Of a DNA stretch of 9,579 nt, positions 1-7,609 are shown one piece after another; within the stretch, counting starts at the first letter, position 1, and each line of letters begins with the position of its first letter. The stretch spans positions 1 to 9,579 of the forward strand of contig DAOVNV010000085.1 in assembly GCA_030630015.1 (NCBI GenBank), given 5' to 3'. This stretch comes from Desulfuromonadales bacterium. Its GTDB lineage: Bacteria; Desulfobacterota; Desulfuromonadia; Desulfuromonadales; BM103. The translations under genes were made by a program, and so were the position numbers. The notes under the pieces are model-generated. The model had not been told where the DNA came from. It worked only from the letters and a program-made list of their open reading frames with translations, and made no database searches.

Positions 1-232
1 CCATTTCGTCGGTTGCCGCCATTTCCAGGTTGAGCCGAGTCTGAATGGTCCGCCGCAACAACATCACGTCACGGTCCTGGATATGGCGGCGGTCCTCGCG
101 CAGGTGCACGGTGATGCCGTCGGCTCCAGCCAGTTCAGCAAAGGCCGCCGCCGTCACCGGGTCCGGTTCATTCACGCCGCGCGCCTGACGTATGGTCGCA
201 ACATGATCAACATTCACACTAAGCTTGGTCAT
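1..232 (-). CDS. pdxJ: Pyridoxine 5'-phosphate synthase PdxJ, N-terminal part
   Basis: PdxJ condenses 3-amino-2-oxopropyl phosphate with 1-deoxy-D-xylulose 5-phosphate to give pyridoxine 5'-phosphate, the last ring-forming step of DXP-dependent vitamin B6 synthesis, in the cytoplasm. Only the first 77 codons are present and the gene runs off the left edge; the family is usually about 240 residues. The translation opens MTKLSVNVDHVATIRQARG; the NVDHVATIRQARG signature (residues 7-19) and VHLREDRRHI (residues 42-51) are diagnostic of PdxJ. The ATG at 232 is preceded by GGGAG inside the end of glmM, and only 5 nt separate it from the glmM stop, so it is the last visible gene of the ftsH operon and probably translationally coupled. 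In related genomes acpS commonly follows pdxJ, but that lies outside the window. Confidence 0.95.
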   Translation of the reverse strand, partial: MTKLSVNVDHVATIRQARGVNEPDPVTAAAFAELAGADGITVHLREDRRHIQDRDVMLLRRTIQTRLNLEMAATDEM

Positions 233-237
233 GATGA

Positions 238-1593
238 TTAGTCTCCCAACTCGTTTTCGACCGCCCGGGCAATCTCGTTGGCCATCGCGGCAATCTCGTC
301 CTGATCCTGACCTTCAAGCATGATGCGCAACAGCGGCTCAGTTCCGGAATAGCGCACCAGAACACGGCCGTTGTCGCCAAGCTGTTCCTCGACACGGTCG
401 ATCACTGCCCGGATGACCGGGATCTCATTAATGTTGCGGCGTGCCCTGACCCGCACGTTGATCAGGGTCTGCGGCAGAGAGGTCATAACTTGTGCTAGTT
501 CGGACAGCGGCTTGCCGGTTTCCTGCATGATTGCCAGAATCTGCAGAGCCGTCAGCACCCCGTCCCCGGTCGTATTATGCTCGAGAAAAATCATGTGCCC
601 GGACTGCTCCCCACCGAGCAGGCAGCCTTGCCGGCGCATCTCTTCGACGACATAACGGTCGCCCACGGCTGTCTTGGTCACCCGACCGCCGGCCTTGCGC
701 ATGGCGATGTCCAGACCCATGTTCGACATCACCGTCGCAACCACCGTCTTGTGCGGCAACTTTCCCTGCTGCAGCAGATGAATACCGCAGATCGCCAGGA
801 TATGATCTCCGTCAACATCGTCGCCATGCTCGTCAACAAACAGACACCGGTCCGCGTCGCCATCCAGGGCAATCCCCAGGTGGGCGCCATGCTCCTTGAC
901 CGCCCTTGAAATCAGTTCGGGATGCATGGAACCACACTCGAAATTGATATTCGTGCCATTGGGATTGACCCCATAAGGGATCACCTCTGCACCAAGTTCC
1001 TCGAGCACCGCCGGGGCCACACGATAGGCCGCACCGTGAGCACAGTCGAGCACGATTTTAAATCCGGTCAGGTCGAGATTGCGTGGAAATGTATTCTTCA
1101 GGAAAACAACATACCGTCCCATGGCGTCATCAACCCTGAAGGCCTTACCAACCTCGGCCGCGGTCGGACGCAAGTCGTCAATCTTCCCGGAAAGGATCAG
1201 ATCCTCGATCTGCAGTTCCTTCTCGTCGGGAAGTTTGAAGCCATCCCGCGCGAAAAACTTGATCCCGTTGTCCTGATAGGGATTGTGTGAAGCAGAAATA
1301 ACCACCCCCGCATCGGCGCGCATCGATGCCGTGATAAAAGCGATCCCAGGCGTCGGCAGAGGCCCCACCAGCAATACGTCGACCCCCATGGAGCAGATCC
1401 CCGCCGCCAGTGCATTTTCAATCATATAGCCGGAAAGCCGGGTGTCCTTGCCGATCACAATACGGCTGCGCCGATCCTCGTTCTTGAACAGGTAGGCTGC
1501 AGCGCGCCCGATCTGCATGGCGATCTCGGTCGTCATCGGATGAACGTTGGCAACCCCTCTTACGCCATCTGTTCCGAAAAGCTGCTTGGTCAT
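238..1593 (-). CDS. glmM: Phosphoglucosamine mutase GlmM
   Basis: GlmM interconverts glucosamine 6-phosphate and glucosamine 1-phosphate, feeding UDP-GlcNAc for peptidoglycan and lipopolysaccharide. The 451 residues match the family length and all four motifs are intact: FGTDGVRG at 6-13, the phosphoserine loop SASHNP with catalytic Ser102, the Mg-binding DGDADR loop at 244-249, the sugar-binding GGEQSGH at 327-333, and the phosphate-binding RYSGTEP at 414-420. The start ATG overlaps the cdaR stop as ATGA, with a GGGAGGGG Shine-Dalgarno about 10 nt upstream, which argues for translational coupling. In Firmicutes GlmM binds and inhibits CdaA, so the cdaA-cdaR-glmM order suggests a similar link here; that regulatory role is inferred from neighbours only. 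Confidence 0.97.
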   Translation of the reverse strand: MTKQLFGTDGVRGVANVHPMTTEIAMQIGRAAAYLFKNEDRRSRIVIGKDTRLSGYMIENALAAGICSMGVDVLLVGPLPTPGIAFITASMRADAGVVISASHNPYQDNGIKFFARDGFKLPDEKELQIEDLILSGKIDDLRPTAAEVGKAFRVDDAMGRYVVFLKNTFPRNLDLTGFKIVLDCAHGAAYRVAPAVLEELGAEVIPYGVNPNGTNINFECGSMHPELISRAVKEHGAHLGIALDGDADRCLFVDEHGDDVDGDHILAICGIHLLQQGKLPHKTVVATVMSNMGLDIAMRKAGGRVTKTAVGDRYVVEEMRRQGCLLGGEQSGHMIFLEHNTTGDGVLTALQILAIMQETGKPLSELAQVMTSLPQTLINVRVRARRNINEIPVIRAVIDRVEEQLGDNGRVLVRYSGTEPLLRIMLEGQDQDEIAAMANEIARAVENELGD

Positions 1594-2294
1594 TTTTCTG
1601 AAGCCCCTCCCTGCGTCTCTGTTTTCGGCTCTTTTGCGGCAGGGAAATCCGGGTCAGGAGCCAACAGCACTTCGACCTCCACCGTTTTCTGTTTCTCCAG
1701 ATAGGTATAATTTCCGACGTAATCGATCGGCGCGGTTTGCGAAAAGCTTTCCTGCACTCCGGTCAGGTCGATACTCTCGGTCACAACTTCACTCACCGCT
1801 TTCAATTCGCTCCCGGCGCCGAACACAGCGATCTGTTCCGGCTCGACCCGGGTTTTCGTCACCTTGTATCCCTCAACCGGTTTACCGGACAGCACGACAC
1901 GAACGGGTACGCTTTTCTCCCGGATATGTTCCAGCTTGACGTCCACGTATGAAGGGGAAATCCGGGTCACCTTGAGACCGGTCGGTATGTTCAGACTTTC
2001 CTCCAGGCGTTTGAAGGACGTCACCCCCGCTGGAAGCTCCTTGAGATCCACGGCAATACTGACATCACCCGCAGTATGGTGCATCAGCAGGGCACGCGGG
2101 CCGGCAATCCTGACAGACACAGAACTGGGCACTTCGTTGGCGATAATCAGGTCTTTGGACAATCCCTGGTATTCAAGCGGAACGATATAGGAAACTTCCA
2201 GATTCCGCTCACCGATCACGAAAAACCAGAGCACCACTGCAAAGGCCAGCGAGACGAGTTTAAGGATCCAATTTTCTGTCCACTTTTCAAACAT
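1590..2294 (-). CDS. cdaR: YbbR-domain protein CdaR, regulator of the diadenylate cyclase
   Basis: This is a membrane-anchored YbbR-repeat protein of the type that regulates CdaA. From the ATG at 2294 it has 234 residues: one hydrophobic segment near the N-terminus (about residues 9-26, ILKLVSLAFAVVLWFFVIGE) followed by an extracytoplasmic beta-rich part with at least two YbbR-type repeats (such as VPLEYQGLSKDLIIANEVPS, and a later VRVVLSGKPVEGYKVT), ending in a charged tail. A TTG at 2300 in frame would add two residues and overlap the cdaA stop as TTGA, but GGAAGAG sits directly against that TTG and 6 nt from the ATG, so I prefer the ATG. In Firmicutes CdaR modulates CdaA activity through the membrane; here the effect is inferred from gene order. 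Confidence 0.9.
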   Translation of the reverse strand: MFEKWTENWILKLVSLAFAVVLWFFVIGERNLEVSYIVPLEYQGLSKDLIIANEVPSSVSVRIAGPRALLMHHTAGDVSIAVDLKELPAGVTSFKRLEESLNIPTGLKVTRISPSYVDVKLEHIREKSVPVRVVLSGKPVEGYKVTKTRVEPEQIAVFGAGSELKAVSEVVTESIDLTGVQESFSQTAPIDYVGNYTYLEKQKTVEVEVLLAPDPDFPAAKEPKTETQGGASEK

Positions 2295-2296
2295 GA

Positions 2297-3076
2297 TCAA
2301 CTCTTCCGGCCCTTGGCCTTTTTCGGCTCGAGCAGGCGCATCAACACTTTTTTAAGCCGTGGGCCATCGAGATTACGGGTCATCCGGCCGCCGACCACCA
2401 CTGAGATCTTGCCGGTTTCCTCCGAAATCACAATGACCACTGCGTCGACCAGTTCGGTTAGCCCGATCGCCGCCCTGTGCCGGGTCCCCAATCTGGGACT
2501 GACCATCGTGCTCTGAGTCAGCGGCAGAAAGCAGCCAGCCCGAGTCAGCCGTCCCTGCTGGACAATGAGAGCCCCGTCATGGATCGGCGATGACGGATGA
2601 AAGATCGCATTGATCAGGTCACTCGACGGTTTTGCGTCAAGTTCGACGCCGATCTCCAGGAAATCGTTGATCCCCGTTTCCCGCTCGATCACGAGCAAAG
2701 CGCCAAAACGCTTCTGAACCAGCGAGACGCTGCTCCGGACCAGTTCATCGATGACCTTGGTCTCCTCACGGAAGGACAGGTCTGCAAAAAAGGGGTTGCG
2801 CCCGACATGCAACAGGGCGCGCCTGATATCATGCTGAAAAATAACGATGATGACCAGGATGATCGAAGAGAGAAAGTTTTCGAGGAGCCAGTTAAGGGTG
2901 TAGAGTTGGCCGACCTGGGAGACAACATAGACCAGTAGCAGAACGGCAAGTCCGACCAGCATCTGGACGGCGCGCGTTCCCTTGATCAGCAGAATGATCC
3001 GGTAGAGAATGAATGCGACCAGCAGGATATCGAGCAGGTCGAGCAGCCACCGAAAATTTGACAAGGTTTCGAACAT
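2297..3076 (-). CDS. cdaA: Membrane diadenylate cyclase CdaA (DacA/YbbP), c-di-AMP synthase
   Basis: CdaA condenses two ATP into the second messenger c-di-AMP, which controls potassium and osmolyte transport and cell-wall homeostasis. The 259-residue protein has the CdaA layout: three hydrophobic segments (about 11-30, 36-53 and 67-80), then the cytosolic DAC domain. Both catalytic signatures are intact: HDGALIV with the DGA triad at 167-169, and GTRHRAA with RHR at 199-201; SEETGKISV follows at 218-226. The C-terminus is lysine/arginine rich. The ATG has a good GAGGTGAG ribosome site 6 nt away, and a 39-nt gap separates it from folP. It sits directly ahead of cdaR and glmM, the standard c-di-AMP module. 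I see no clear c-di-AMP receptor or phosphodiesterase in the window. Confidence 0.95.
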   Translation of the reverse strand: MFETLSNFRWLLDLLDILLVAFILYRIILLIKGTRAVQMLVGLAVLLLVYVVSQVGQLYTLNWLLENFLSSIILVIIVIFQHDIRRALLHVGRNPFFADLSFREETKVIDELVRSSVSLVQKRFGALLVIERETGINDFLEIGVELDAKPSSDLINAIFHPSSPIHDGALIVQQGRLTRAGCFLPLTQSTMVSPRLGTRHRAAIGLTELVDAVVIVISEETGKISVVVGGRMTRNLDGPRLKKVLMRLLEPKKAKGRKS

Positions 3077-3115
3077 CCGCTGCTCACCTCTTCGATCAGG
3101 TTCAACAGTGACTTG

Positions 3116-4003
3116 CTACCGGCAGACAGCCCAGGCCGTCAGTGCCGCTTCCCGGGACGATGCCACGTCATGCACACGAAAGATATTTGCCCCGCCGGCC
3201 ACCCCGAGAGCAACCGTAGCCAGACTCCCGGCAAGACGCTGGCGCGGTTCATCCTGGCCCAGAATCCTGCCGATAAAACTCTTGCGGGAGGTTCCCAGCA
3301 GAATCGGGCGTCCGAGACAGGTCAACTCGGCCAGGCGACGCAGCAACTCCAGGTTGCCGACAAGATCCTTCCCGAAACCGATGCCGGGATCAATGGCAAT
3401 TTTATCTTCGGCTACGCCGGCGCACAACGCGATCTGCAGGCTCTTCCGGAGGCTATCCAGAACCTCTCCGAGCAGATCATCATATCCGGTATTCGCTTGC
3501 ATCCGGTCCGGGCGCCCCCGCGTATGCATGGCGAACAACCCGACACCGCTTTCGGCAACGGCTGCAGCCATTCCTGGATCAAACCTCAGCCCACTGATAT
3601 CATTGACAAACTCGGCGCCCGAAGCCACCGCCGCACGCGCGACCTCGCTCTTGTTCGTATCTATGGAGAGGGGAATACCGATCTCACCGGTCAACGCCTC
3701 CAGAACCGGCAGAACCCGGTCGAGCTCTTCCTGTACAGAAACGGGACTCGCTCCGGGACGGGTACTCTCCCCCCCGACATCGATCAGGTCAGCGCCTTCG
3801 TCGGCCATCTGCCGGGCTCGGGCCACAGCATGGTCCAGCAACTGGTACACACCCCCATCTGAAAACGAATCCGGGGTGATATTAAGGATTCCCATAATCC
3901 GCGGACGATCAAGTTCCAGCCGGCAGGTTCTGCCCTTCAGGTAGCCCGGCCCGGGAGTCCGGGCAACCTGCAGTCCATTTGCAGAAGAAGAGTCTTCGGA
4001 CAT
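3116..4003 (-). CDS. folP: Dihydropteroate synthase FolP
   Basis: FolP joins p-aminobenzoate to 6-hydroxymethyl-7,8-dihydropterin pyrophosphate, making dihydropteroate in folate synthesis; it is the sulfonamide target. The protein has 295 residues, slightly long because of a polar N-terminal extension of about 30 residues before the TIM barrel. Signatures in order: MGILNITPDSFSDGG (37-51), GGESTRPG (77-84), SIDT (113-116), NDISG (134-138), DPGIGFGK (205-212), GTSRKSFIG (237-245) and the terminal RVHDV (266-270). No other in-frame start lies between residue 1 and the first barrel strand, so the ATG at 4003 is kept; it shares one base with the ftsH stop (TGATG) and has a modest GAAGG nearby, indicating coupled translation with ftsH. 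Confidence 0.96.
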   Translation of the reverse strand: MSEDSSSANGLQVARTPGPGYLKGRTCRLELDRPRIMGILNITPDSFSDGGVYQLLDHAVARARQMADEGADLIDVGGESTRPGASPVSVQEELDRVLPVLEALTGEIGIPLSIDTNKSEVARAAVASGAEFVNDISGLRFDPGMAAAVAESGVGLFAMHTRGRPDRMQANTGYDDLLGEVLDSLRKSLQIALCAGVAEDKIAIDPGIGFGKDLVGNLELLRRLAELTCLGRPILLGTSRKSFIGRILGQDEPRQRLAGSLATVALGVAGGANIFRVHDVASSREAALTAWAVCR

Positions 4004-5910
4004 CAGCCTTCGCTGGGGTCGGGCTCTGCAGAGGCCTCACCGGCATCCCTGCCGGCCTCGTGTTCCGCAATGGTTTCGGTAACGGACGCTGCGCTGAAAG
4101 GTTCAACCTCTTCAACGACCTCCTTGATGCCGAAGGCGAGAGCCTTGACCTCGTCTGAATCCAGGTTTTCGCGCACCAGCAGAGCCTCTGAAATCCGGAC
4201 CAGGGCATCCTGGTTGTCCCCAATCAACCCCTTAGTTCGTGCGTAGTTCTCCTCAACGATGACGCGGATTTCGTTATCGATGGCCATGGCCGTTGCTTCA
4301 CTGTAACTCTTGACGTGGCCATAGTCGCGGCCGAGGAAAATCTCGCCTTCCTTTTCACCGTAGGCCAGGGGTCCGAGCTTGTCGCTCATGCCCCACTCGC
4401 AAACCATCTTCCGGGCGATGCCCGTAGCTCGTTCAAGGTCGTTGGAAGCACCGCTGGTCACACTCTCGAAGGTCAGTTCCTCGGCGATCCGGCCGCCGAG
4501 CAGGGTGCAGATACGGACATTAAGGCCTTTCTTGGTCTCGTTGTACTTCTCCTCCTCAGGAAGGAACATGGTCACCCCCATGGCCCGGCCGCGCGGAATG
4601 ATCGAGACCTTGTAGACGGGGTCCGCTTCAGGGATCAGCAGGGCCACCAGGGCGTGGCCCGCCTCGTGGTAGGCCGTCACCTTCTTTTCCTCATCGCTAA
4701 TCACCATGGAGCGCCGCTCGGCGCCCATCATCACCTTGTCCTTGGCGCGCTCGAGGTCTTCCATGTCAACTTTGTCCTTGTCCGCCCGCGCGGCGAGCAG
4801 GGCGGCCTCGTTGATCATGTTCTCAAGGTCGGCACCGGAAAAGCCGGGGGTTCCCTTGGCCAGCACTTCGAGATCCACACTCTCGCCTTGCGGCACTTTG
4901 CGCGCATGGACCTGGAGGATCTTGGCGCGGCCACGCACATCCGGCAGGGGAACCACGACCTGGCGGTCGAAGCGTCCGGGGCGCAGCAGCGCGGGATCGA
5001 GCACATCGGGCCGGTTGGTTGCGGCAATCAGGATGACGCCTTCGTTCGATTCGAAGCCGTCCATTTCAACCAGCAACTGGTTCAGGGTCTGCTCGCGCTC
5101 ATCGTGCCCGCCGCCCATACCGGCACCGCGATGACGGCCCACCGCGTCGATCTCGTCGATAAAAATGATGCAGGGCGCGTTCTTCTTGCCCTGTACGAAC
5201 AGGTCGCGGACACGACTGGCACCGACACCGACAAACATTTCCACAAAATCCGAACCGGAAATTGAGTAGAAGGGGACACCAGCCTCACCGGCAATGGCCC
5301 GACCCAGCAAGGTCTTGCCCGTACCAGGGGGTCCCACCAGCAGCACGCCCTTCGGAATACGGCCACCCAGTCGCGAGAACTTCTTCGGATCCTTCAGGAA
5401 GGCAACGATCTCCTCAAGTTCGTCCTTGGCTTCGTCAATCCCCGCCACGTCGCTGAACATGATCTTGGTCTGCGATTCGCTAAGCAGTTTGGCGCGGCTC
5501 TTGCCGAAACTCATCGCCTTGCCGCCGCCGGATTGCATCTGCCGCATGAAGAAAACCCAGACGGCGATCAGCAGCAGGATCGGTCCCCAGGAAACCAGCA
5601 GGGTCATCCAGAAGCTGGCATCCTCGCTCGGCATGGCCTCGATCACGACCCCTTGGTCACGCAACAGGTTAATCAGTTCCGGATCATCCGGGGCATAGGT
5701 CGTGAAGGGGGTATTGTCAATAAATTTCCCATGGATATCCGAGCCCTGGATTGTAACCTCCGAGACCCGTTCCTCTTCGATCGCAGTCAGGAAGGTCGTA
5801 TAGGAAATAGGCTGCTGTCCGCGATCTTTTTCGGTCATCATATTGAACAGCATGATCATCACCAGCGAGATGACCAGCCAGAGTGCAATGTTCTTATAAA
5901 ACTGATTCAC
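4003..5910 (-). CDS. ftsH: ATP-dependent zinc metalloprotease FtsH
   Basis: FtsH is the membrane-anchored hexameric AAA+ protease that degrades misfolded membrane proteins and selected regulators. The 635 residues show membrane segments at about 8-23 and 103-122 flanking a short periplasmic domain, Walker A GPPGTGKT (193-200), the FVGVG pore loop (226-230), Walker B IIFIDE (248-253), a second region of homology (297-316, ending GRFDR), the zinc motif HEAGH (415-419) and a third zinc ligand, probably Asp491 in SNDLERAT. The C-terminal tail is acidic and of low complexity. The start is GTG, chosen because a perfect AGGAGG lies 4 nt upstream. It is the first gene of the operon and shares one base with folP. 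A promoter candidate lies at 5981-6009; no sigma32-type site was seen. Confidence 0.97.
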   Translation of the reverse strand: MNQFYKNIALWLVISLVMIMLFNMMTEKDRGQQPISYTTFLTAIEEERVSEVTIQGSDIHGKFIDNTPFTTYAPDDPELINLLRDQGVVIEAMPSEDASFWMTLLVSWGPILLLIAVWVFFMRQMQSGGGKAMSFGKSRAKLLSESQTKIMFSDVAGIDEAKDELEEIVAFLKDPKKFSRLGGRIPKGVLLVGPPGTGKTLLGRAIAGEAGVPFYSISGSDFVEMFVGVGASRVRDLFVQGKKNAPCIIFIDEIDAVGRHRGAGMGGGHDEREQTLNQLLVEMDGFESNEGVILIAATNRPDVLDPALLRPGRFDRQVVVPLPDVRGRAKILQVHARKVPQGESVDLEVLAKGTPGFSGADLENMINEAALLAARADKDKVDMEDLERAKDKVMMGAERRSMVISDEEKKVTAYHEAGHALVALLIPEADPVYKVSIIPRGRAMGVTMFLPEEEKYNETKKGLNVRICTLLGGRIAEELTFESVTSGASNDLERATGIARKMVCEWGMSDKLGPLAYGEKEGEIFLGRDYGHVKSYSEATAMAIDNEIRVIVEENYARTKGLIGDNQDALVRISEALLVRENLDSDEVKALAFGIKEVVEEVEPFSAASVTETIAEHEAGRDAGEASAEPDPSEG

Positions 5911-5980
5911 GTTTCCTCCTGCTATGTCGTCTTAAAAACCTAAATAAAATAGAGTGTTTACAGAGAAAATACCGTTGGAA

Positions 5981-6009
5981 ATACTACCACAAGAGGGATA
6001 TCTTTACAA
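5981..6009 (-). promoter_or_regulatory. Putative sigma70-type promoter of the ftsH operon
   Basis: On the minus strand TTGTAA (6009-6004) and TAGTAT (5986-5981) are 17 nt apart, and TGG directly before the second hexamer makes an extended -10. Each hexamer matches four of six consensus bases. It would start transcription around 5973, giving a leader of about 60 nt before ftsH. This is the best match in the 160-nt gap between tilS and ftsH and is a prediction from sequence only. Confidence 0.45.
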
Positions 6010-6036
6010 GCAGTTTTGTTCAAAATAGAGGAGTAG

Positions 6037-6057
6037 GGCGCGAGGCGCGAGGCGCGA
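6037..6057. repeat. Three perfect tandem copies of the heptamer GGCGCGA
   Basis: GGCGCGA occurs at 6037-6043, 6044-6050 and 6051-6057 with no mismatch, in the non-coding gap just after the tilS stop codon (6071). On the minus strand the array is TCGCGCC repeated. It is markedly more GC-rich than the AT-rich DNA around it. It is not a hairpin terminator, because the units repeat directly. Function unknown. Confidence 0.9.
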
Positions 6058-6070
6058 AAAATTCCACTTA

Positions 6071-7441
6071 TCAAGAACAGTCAACGACGCTCAACCGTAC
6101 AACTTTCTGTGACGTTTTCTGCACTCGGTATCCCCGGCAGCGGCGCATTCCGACCACCCAAAGGATTTCTTCACCGCGAACGATCAGGGGCCAGGTCGCG
6201 CGCGACTCTTTCGTCAACTTTGCATCGACGAACAGGTCCTGCAGTTTCTTGCTGCCCTGCATGCCGTCGGGAAACAGTCGGTCTCCCGATCGGAAGGTCC
6301 GCATAGTCAACGGAAAGGACACCACCTCAGCCGAAAACTCAACAGCTGACGCCCCTTCTCCCTGGCTGCTGTCATGAATTGATATCAGCAAATGGCGTCC
6401 ATCCGGCAGAGGGTAAATGCCGGGGCCGGCCACCACGACCGGGCTAAAACCGGAAGTTTCTGGGGCTTCCAGCCTGAACAGCAACTGATTATAACGGCGT
6501 GCAACCCAGCAACCCGGCAGGTTGATCTCAGCCTGCGGAGCCTCGCTCCTGACCAGACCTATGACGTCTGCAATATGAATATTGCCGATCCGGCGCAGGT
6601 TGCCGCGCACCTTGTGCAGGGCAGCGCGTACCAACCGGCCAGCCAGTGCGGGAGACGACTCCAGCAGGAGTTGCCTTGGCAGGCTGAGCCCGTACTCATC
6701 TTCCCGGCAATGTTCAGCGAGAATCTGCGCAGTCATCTCGTCCCAGTAGGTTTCGTCCTGAGCGAACAAGGTGCAAAGCTCCTCCAGACGACGCTCGATA
6801 TTCGGGTTGAATTCGCGCAACAGGGGCAGCAGTTCGTGACGGATGCGATTGCGGGTAAAGGTGCAATCGTTGTTCGATGCGTCCTCGCGCCAGAGCAGGC
6901 CGCTGCTTCGCAGGTAATCGAGGATTTCGGCGCGGTCGAACCCGAGCAGGGGGCGTACGAATGCGTCGGACATCATCCGCATTCCGGACAAGCCGGTTGG
7001 ACCGGCCCCGCGCAGCAGACGCAGCAAGAAGGTCTCTGCCTGGTCGTCCCGATGATGACCGAGAGCGATCAGGCTACATTCGCGAGCTCGCGCTGTCGAA
7101 CGCAGAAAGTCACGCCGTTCCAGCCTGGCCACCTCCTCGAGATTGCCCTTCTGTGCGCGAGCCTTGCCAGCAATATCGCGCCGTTCGATGGTCAGGGGGA
7201 TATCAAGCCGGGTGCAGAGATCCTGTACAAACTCCGCGTCTCCCACGCTCTCGGGGCGCAGGGCGTGATCGAGATGGGCTGCTTCCAGGTGCAGTGAGAA
7301 TTTTTCGGCAGCCTCATTCAGCAGGGACAACAGCGCAACCGAATCGGCCCCGCCCGAGACAGCCACGAGCACCCGGCTGCCAGACGGAAAAACTCCGGTT
7401 TCGGCGAGGAATAATTGAAAACGCTGTGAGAGATCAGACAT
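6071..7441 (-). CDS. tilS: tRNA(Ile)-lysidine synthetase TilS
   Basis: TilS uses ATP and lysine to convert C34 of tRNA-Ile2 (anticodon CAU) to lysidine, switching it from Met to Ile identity and AUG to AUA decoding. The 456-residue protein has the PP-loop ATP-binding motif SGGADS (29-34), LDHALRPES (57-65), GHHRDDQAET (128-137) and RNRIRHELLP (198-207), typical of the N-terminal catalytic domain. The C-terminal substrate-binding domain is also present, with the conserved GDRLFPDGMQGSKKLQDLF (396-414). Length fits the long form of the family. The start at 7441 has no strong Shine-Dalgarno, but the spacing to the PP-loop is normal. It lies between the ftsH promoter region and a CAU tRNA gene; being 168 nt downstream of that tRNA on the same strand, it could be read from the tRNA promoter. 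Confidence 0.96.
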   Translation of the reverse strand: MSDLSQRFQLFLAETGVFPSGSRVLVAVSGGADSVALLSLLNEAAEKFSLHLEAAHLDHALRPESVGDAEFVQDLCTRLDIPLTIERRDIAGKARAQKGNLEEVARLERRDFLRSTARARECSLIALGHHRDDQAETFLLRLLRGAGPTGLSGMRMMSDAFVRPLLGFDRAEILDYLRSSGLLWREDASNNDCTFTRNRIRHELLPLLREFNPNIERRLEELCTLFAQDETYWDEMTAQILAEHCREDEYGLSLPRQLLLESSPALAGRLVRAALHKVRGNLRRIGNIHIADVIGLVRSEAPQAEINLPGCWVARRYNQLLFRLEAPETSGFSPVVVAGPGIYPLPDGRHLLISIHDSSQGEGASAVEFSAEVVSFPLTMRTFRSGDRLFPDGMQGSKKLQDLFVDAKLTKESRATWPLIVRGEEILWVVGMRRCRGYRVQKTSQKVVRLSVVDCS

Positions 7442-7492
7442 GGGGTGCTTATACCCGAGGAAATGGAACCAATCACCTGACGAAAGATTTTA

Positions 7493-7530
7493 ACGCAAAG
7501 ACGCAAAGAAAAGCCAGCAAAGCCGCAAAG
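7493..7530. repeat. Octamer repeat cluster, consensus NCGCAAAG
   Basis: ACGCAAAG occurs twice in tandem at 7493-7500 and 7501-7508. After a 6-nt spacer come CAGCAAAG (7515-7522) and CCGCAAAG (7523-7530), also in tandem. All four share GCAAAG and the 8-nt period. The array lies in the non-coding gap between tilS and the tRNA gene. On the minus strand it reads as pyrimidine-rich CTTTGCG units. I recall similar CGCAAAGA-type repeats in gaps of many unrelated bacteria, without a known role. Confidence 0.85.
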
Positions 7531-7568
7531 GAAAACCTTTATAACAATTCAAAGCTGAGCACCTACTA

Positions 7569-7602
7569 CAAAGCCCCCATCCGTTGCCGAAAGAGGGCTT
7601 TG
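7569..7602 (-). terminator. Hairpin just downstream of tRNA-Met, possible terminator
   Basis: CAAAGCCC (7569-7576) pairs perfectly with GGGCTTTG (7595-7602) over 8 bp, with an 18-nt loop. It lies 8 nt beyond the encoded CCA end of the tRNA, where terminators usually sit, but the run of T is inside the stem and no U-tract follows. It may therefore be a weak terminator or a processing stem, leaving room for readthrough into tilS. Confidence 0.5.
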
Positions 7603-7609
7603 CTATAAA

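Noticed and set aside
3009..3944. 311-codon plus-strand open frame
   Set aside because: It is antisense to folP and the start of cdaA, is rich in serine and arginine as expected for a shadow, and has no recognisable motif.
4315..5265. 316-codon plus-strand open frame
   Set aside because: It lies entirely antisense to ftsH, whose motifs are unmistakable; its composition is that of a reverse-strand shadow of GC-rich coding DNA.
6004..6010. Heat-shock (sigma32-like) promoter for ftsH
   Set aside because: CTTGTAAAG resembles the -35, but the nearest CCC-type element is only about 6 nt away, far shorter than the required spacing.
6392..7297. 301-codon plus-strand open frame
   Set aside because: It is antisense to tilS, which carries all its family motifs.
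7493..7530. Octamer cluster as a CRISPR array
   Set aside because: The units are only 8 nt and mostly contiguous, without spacers of even length and without cas genes.
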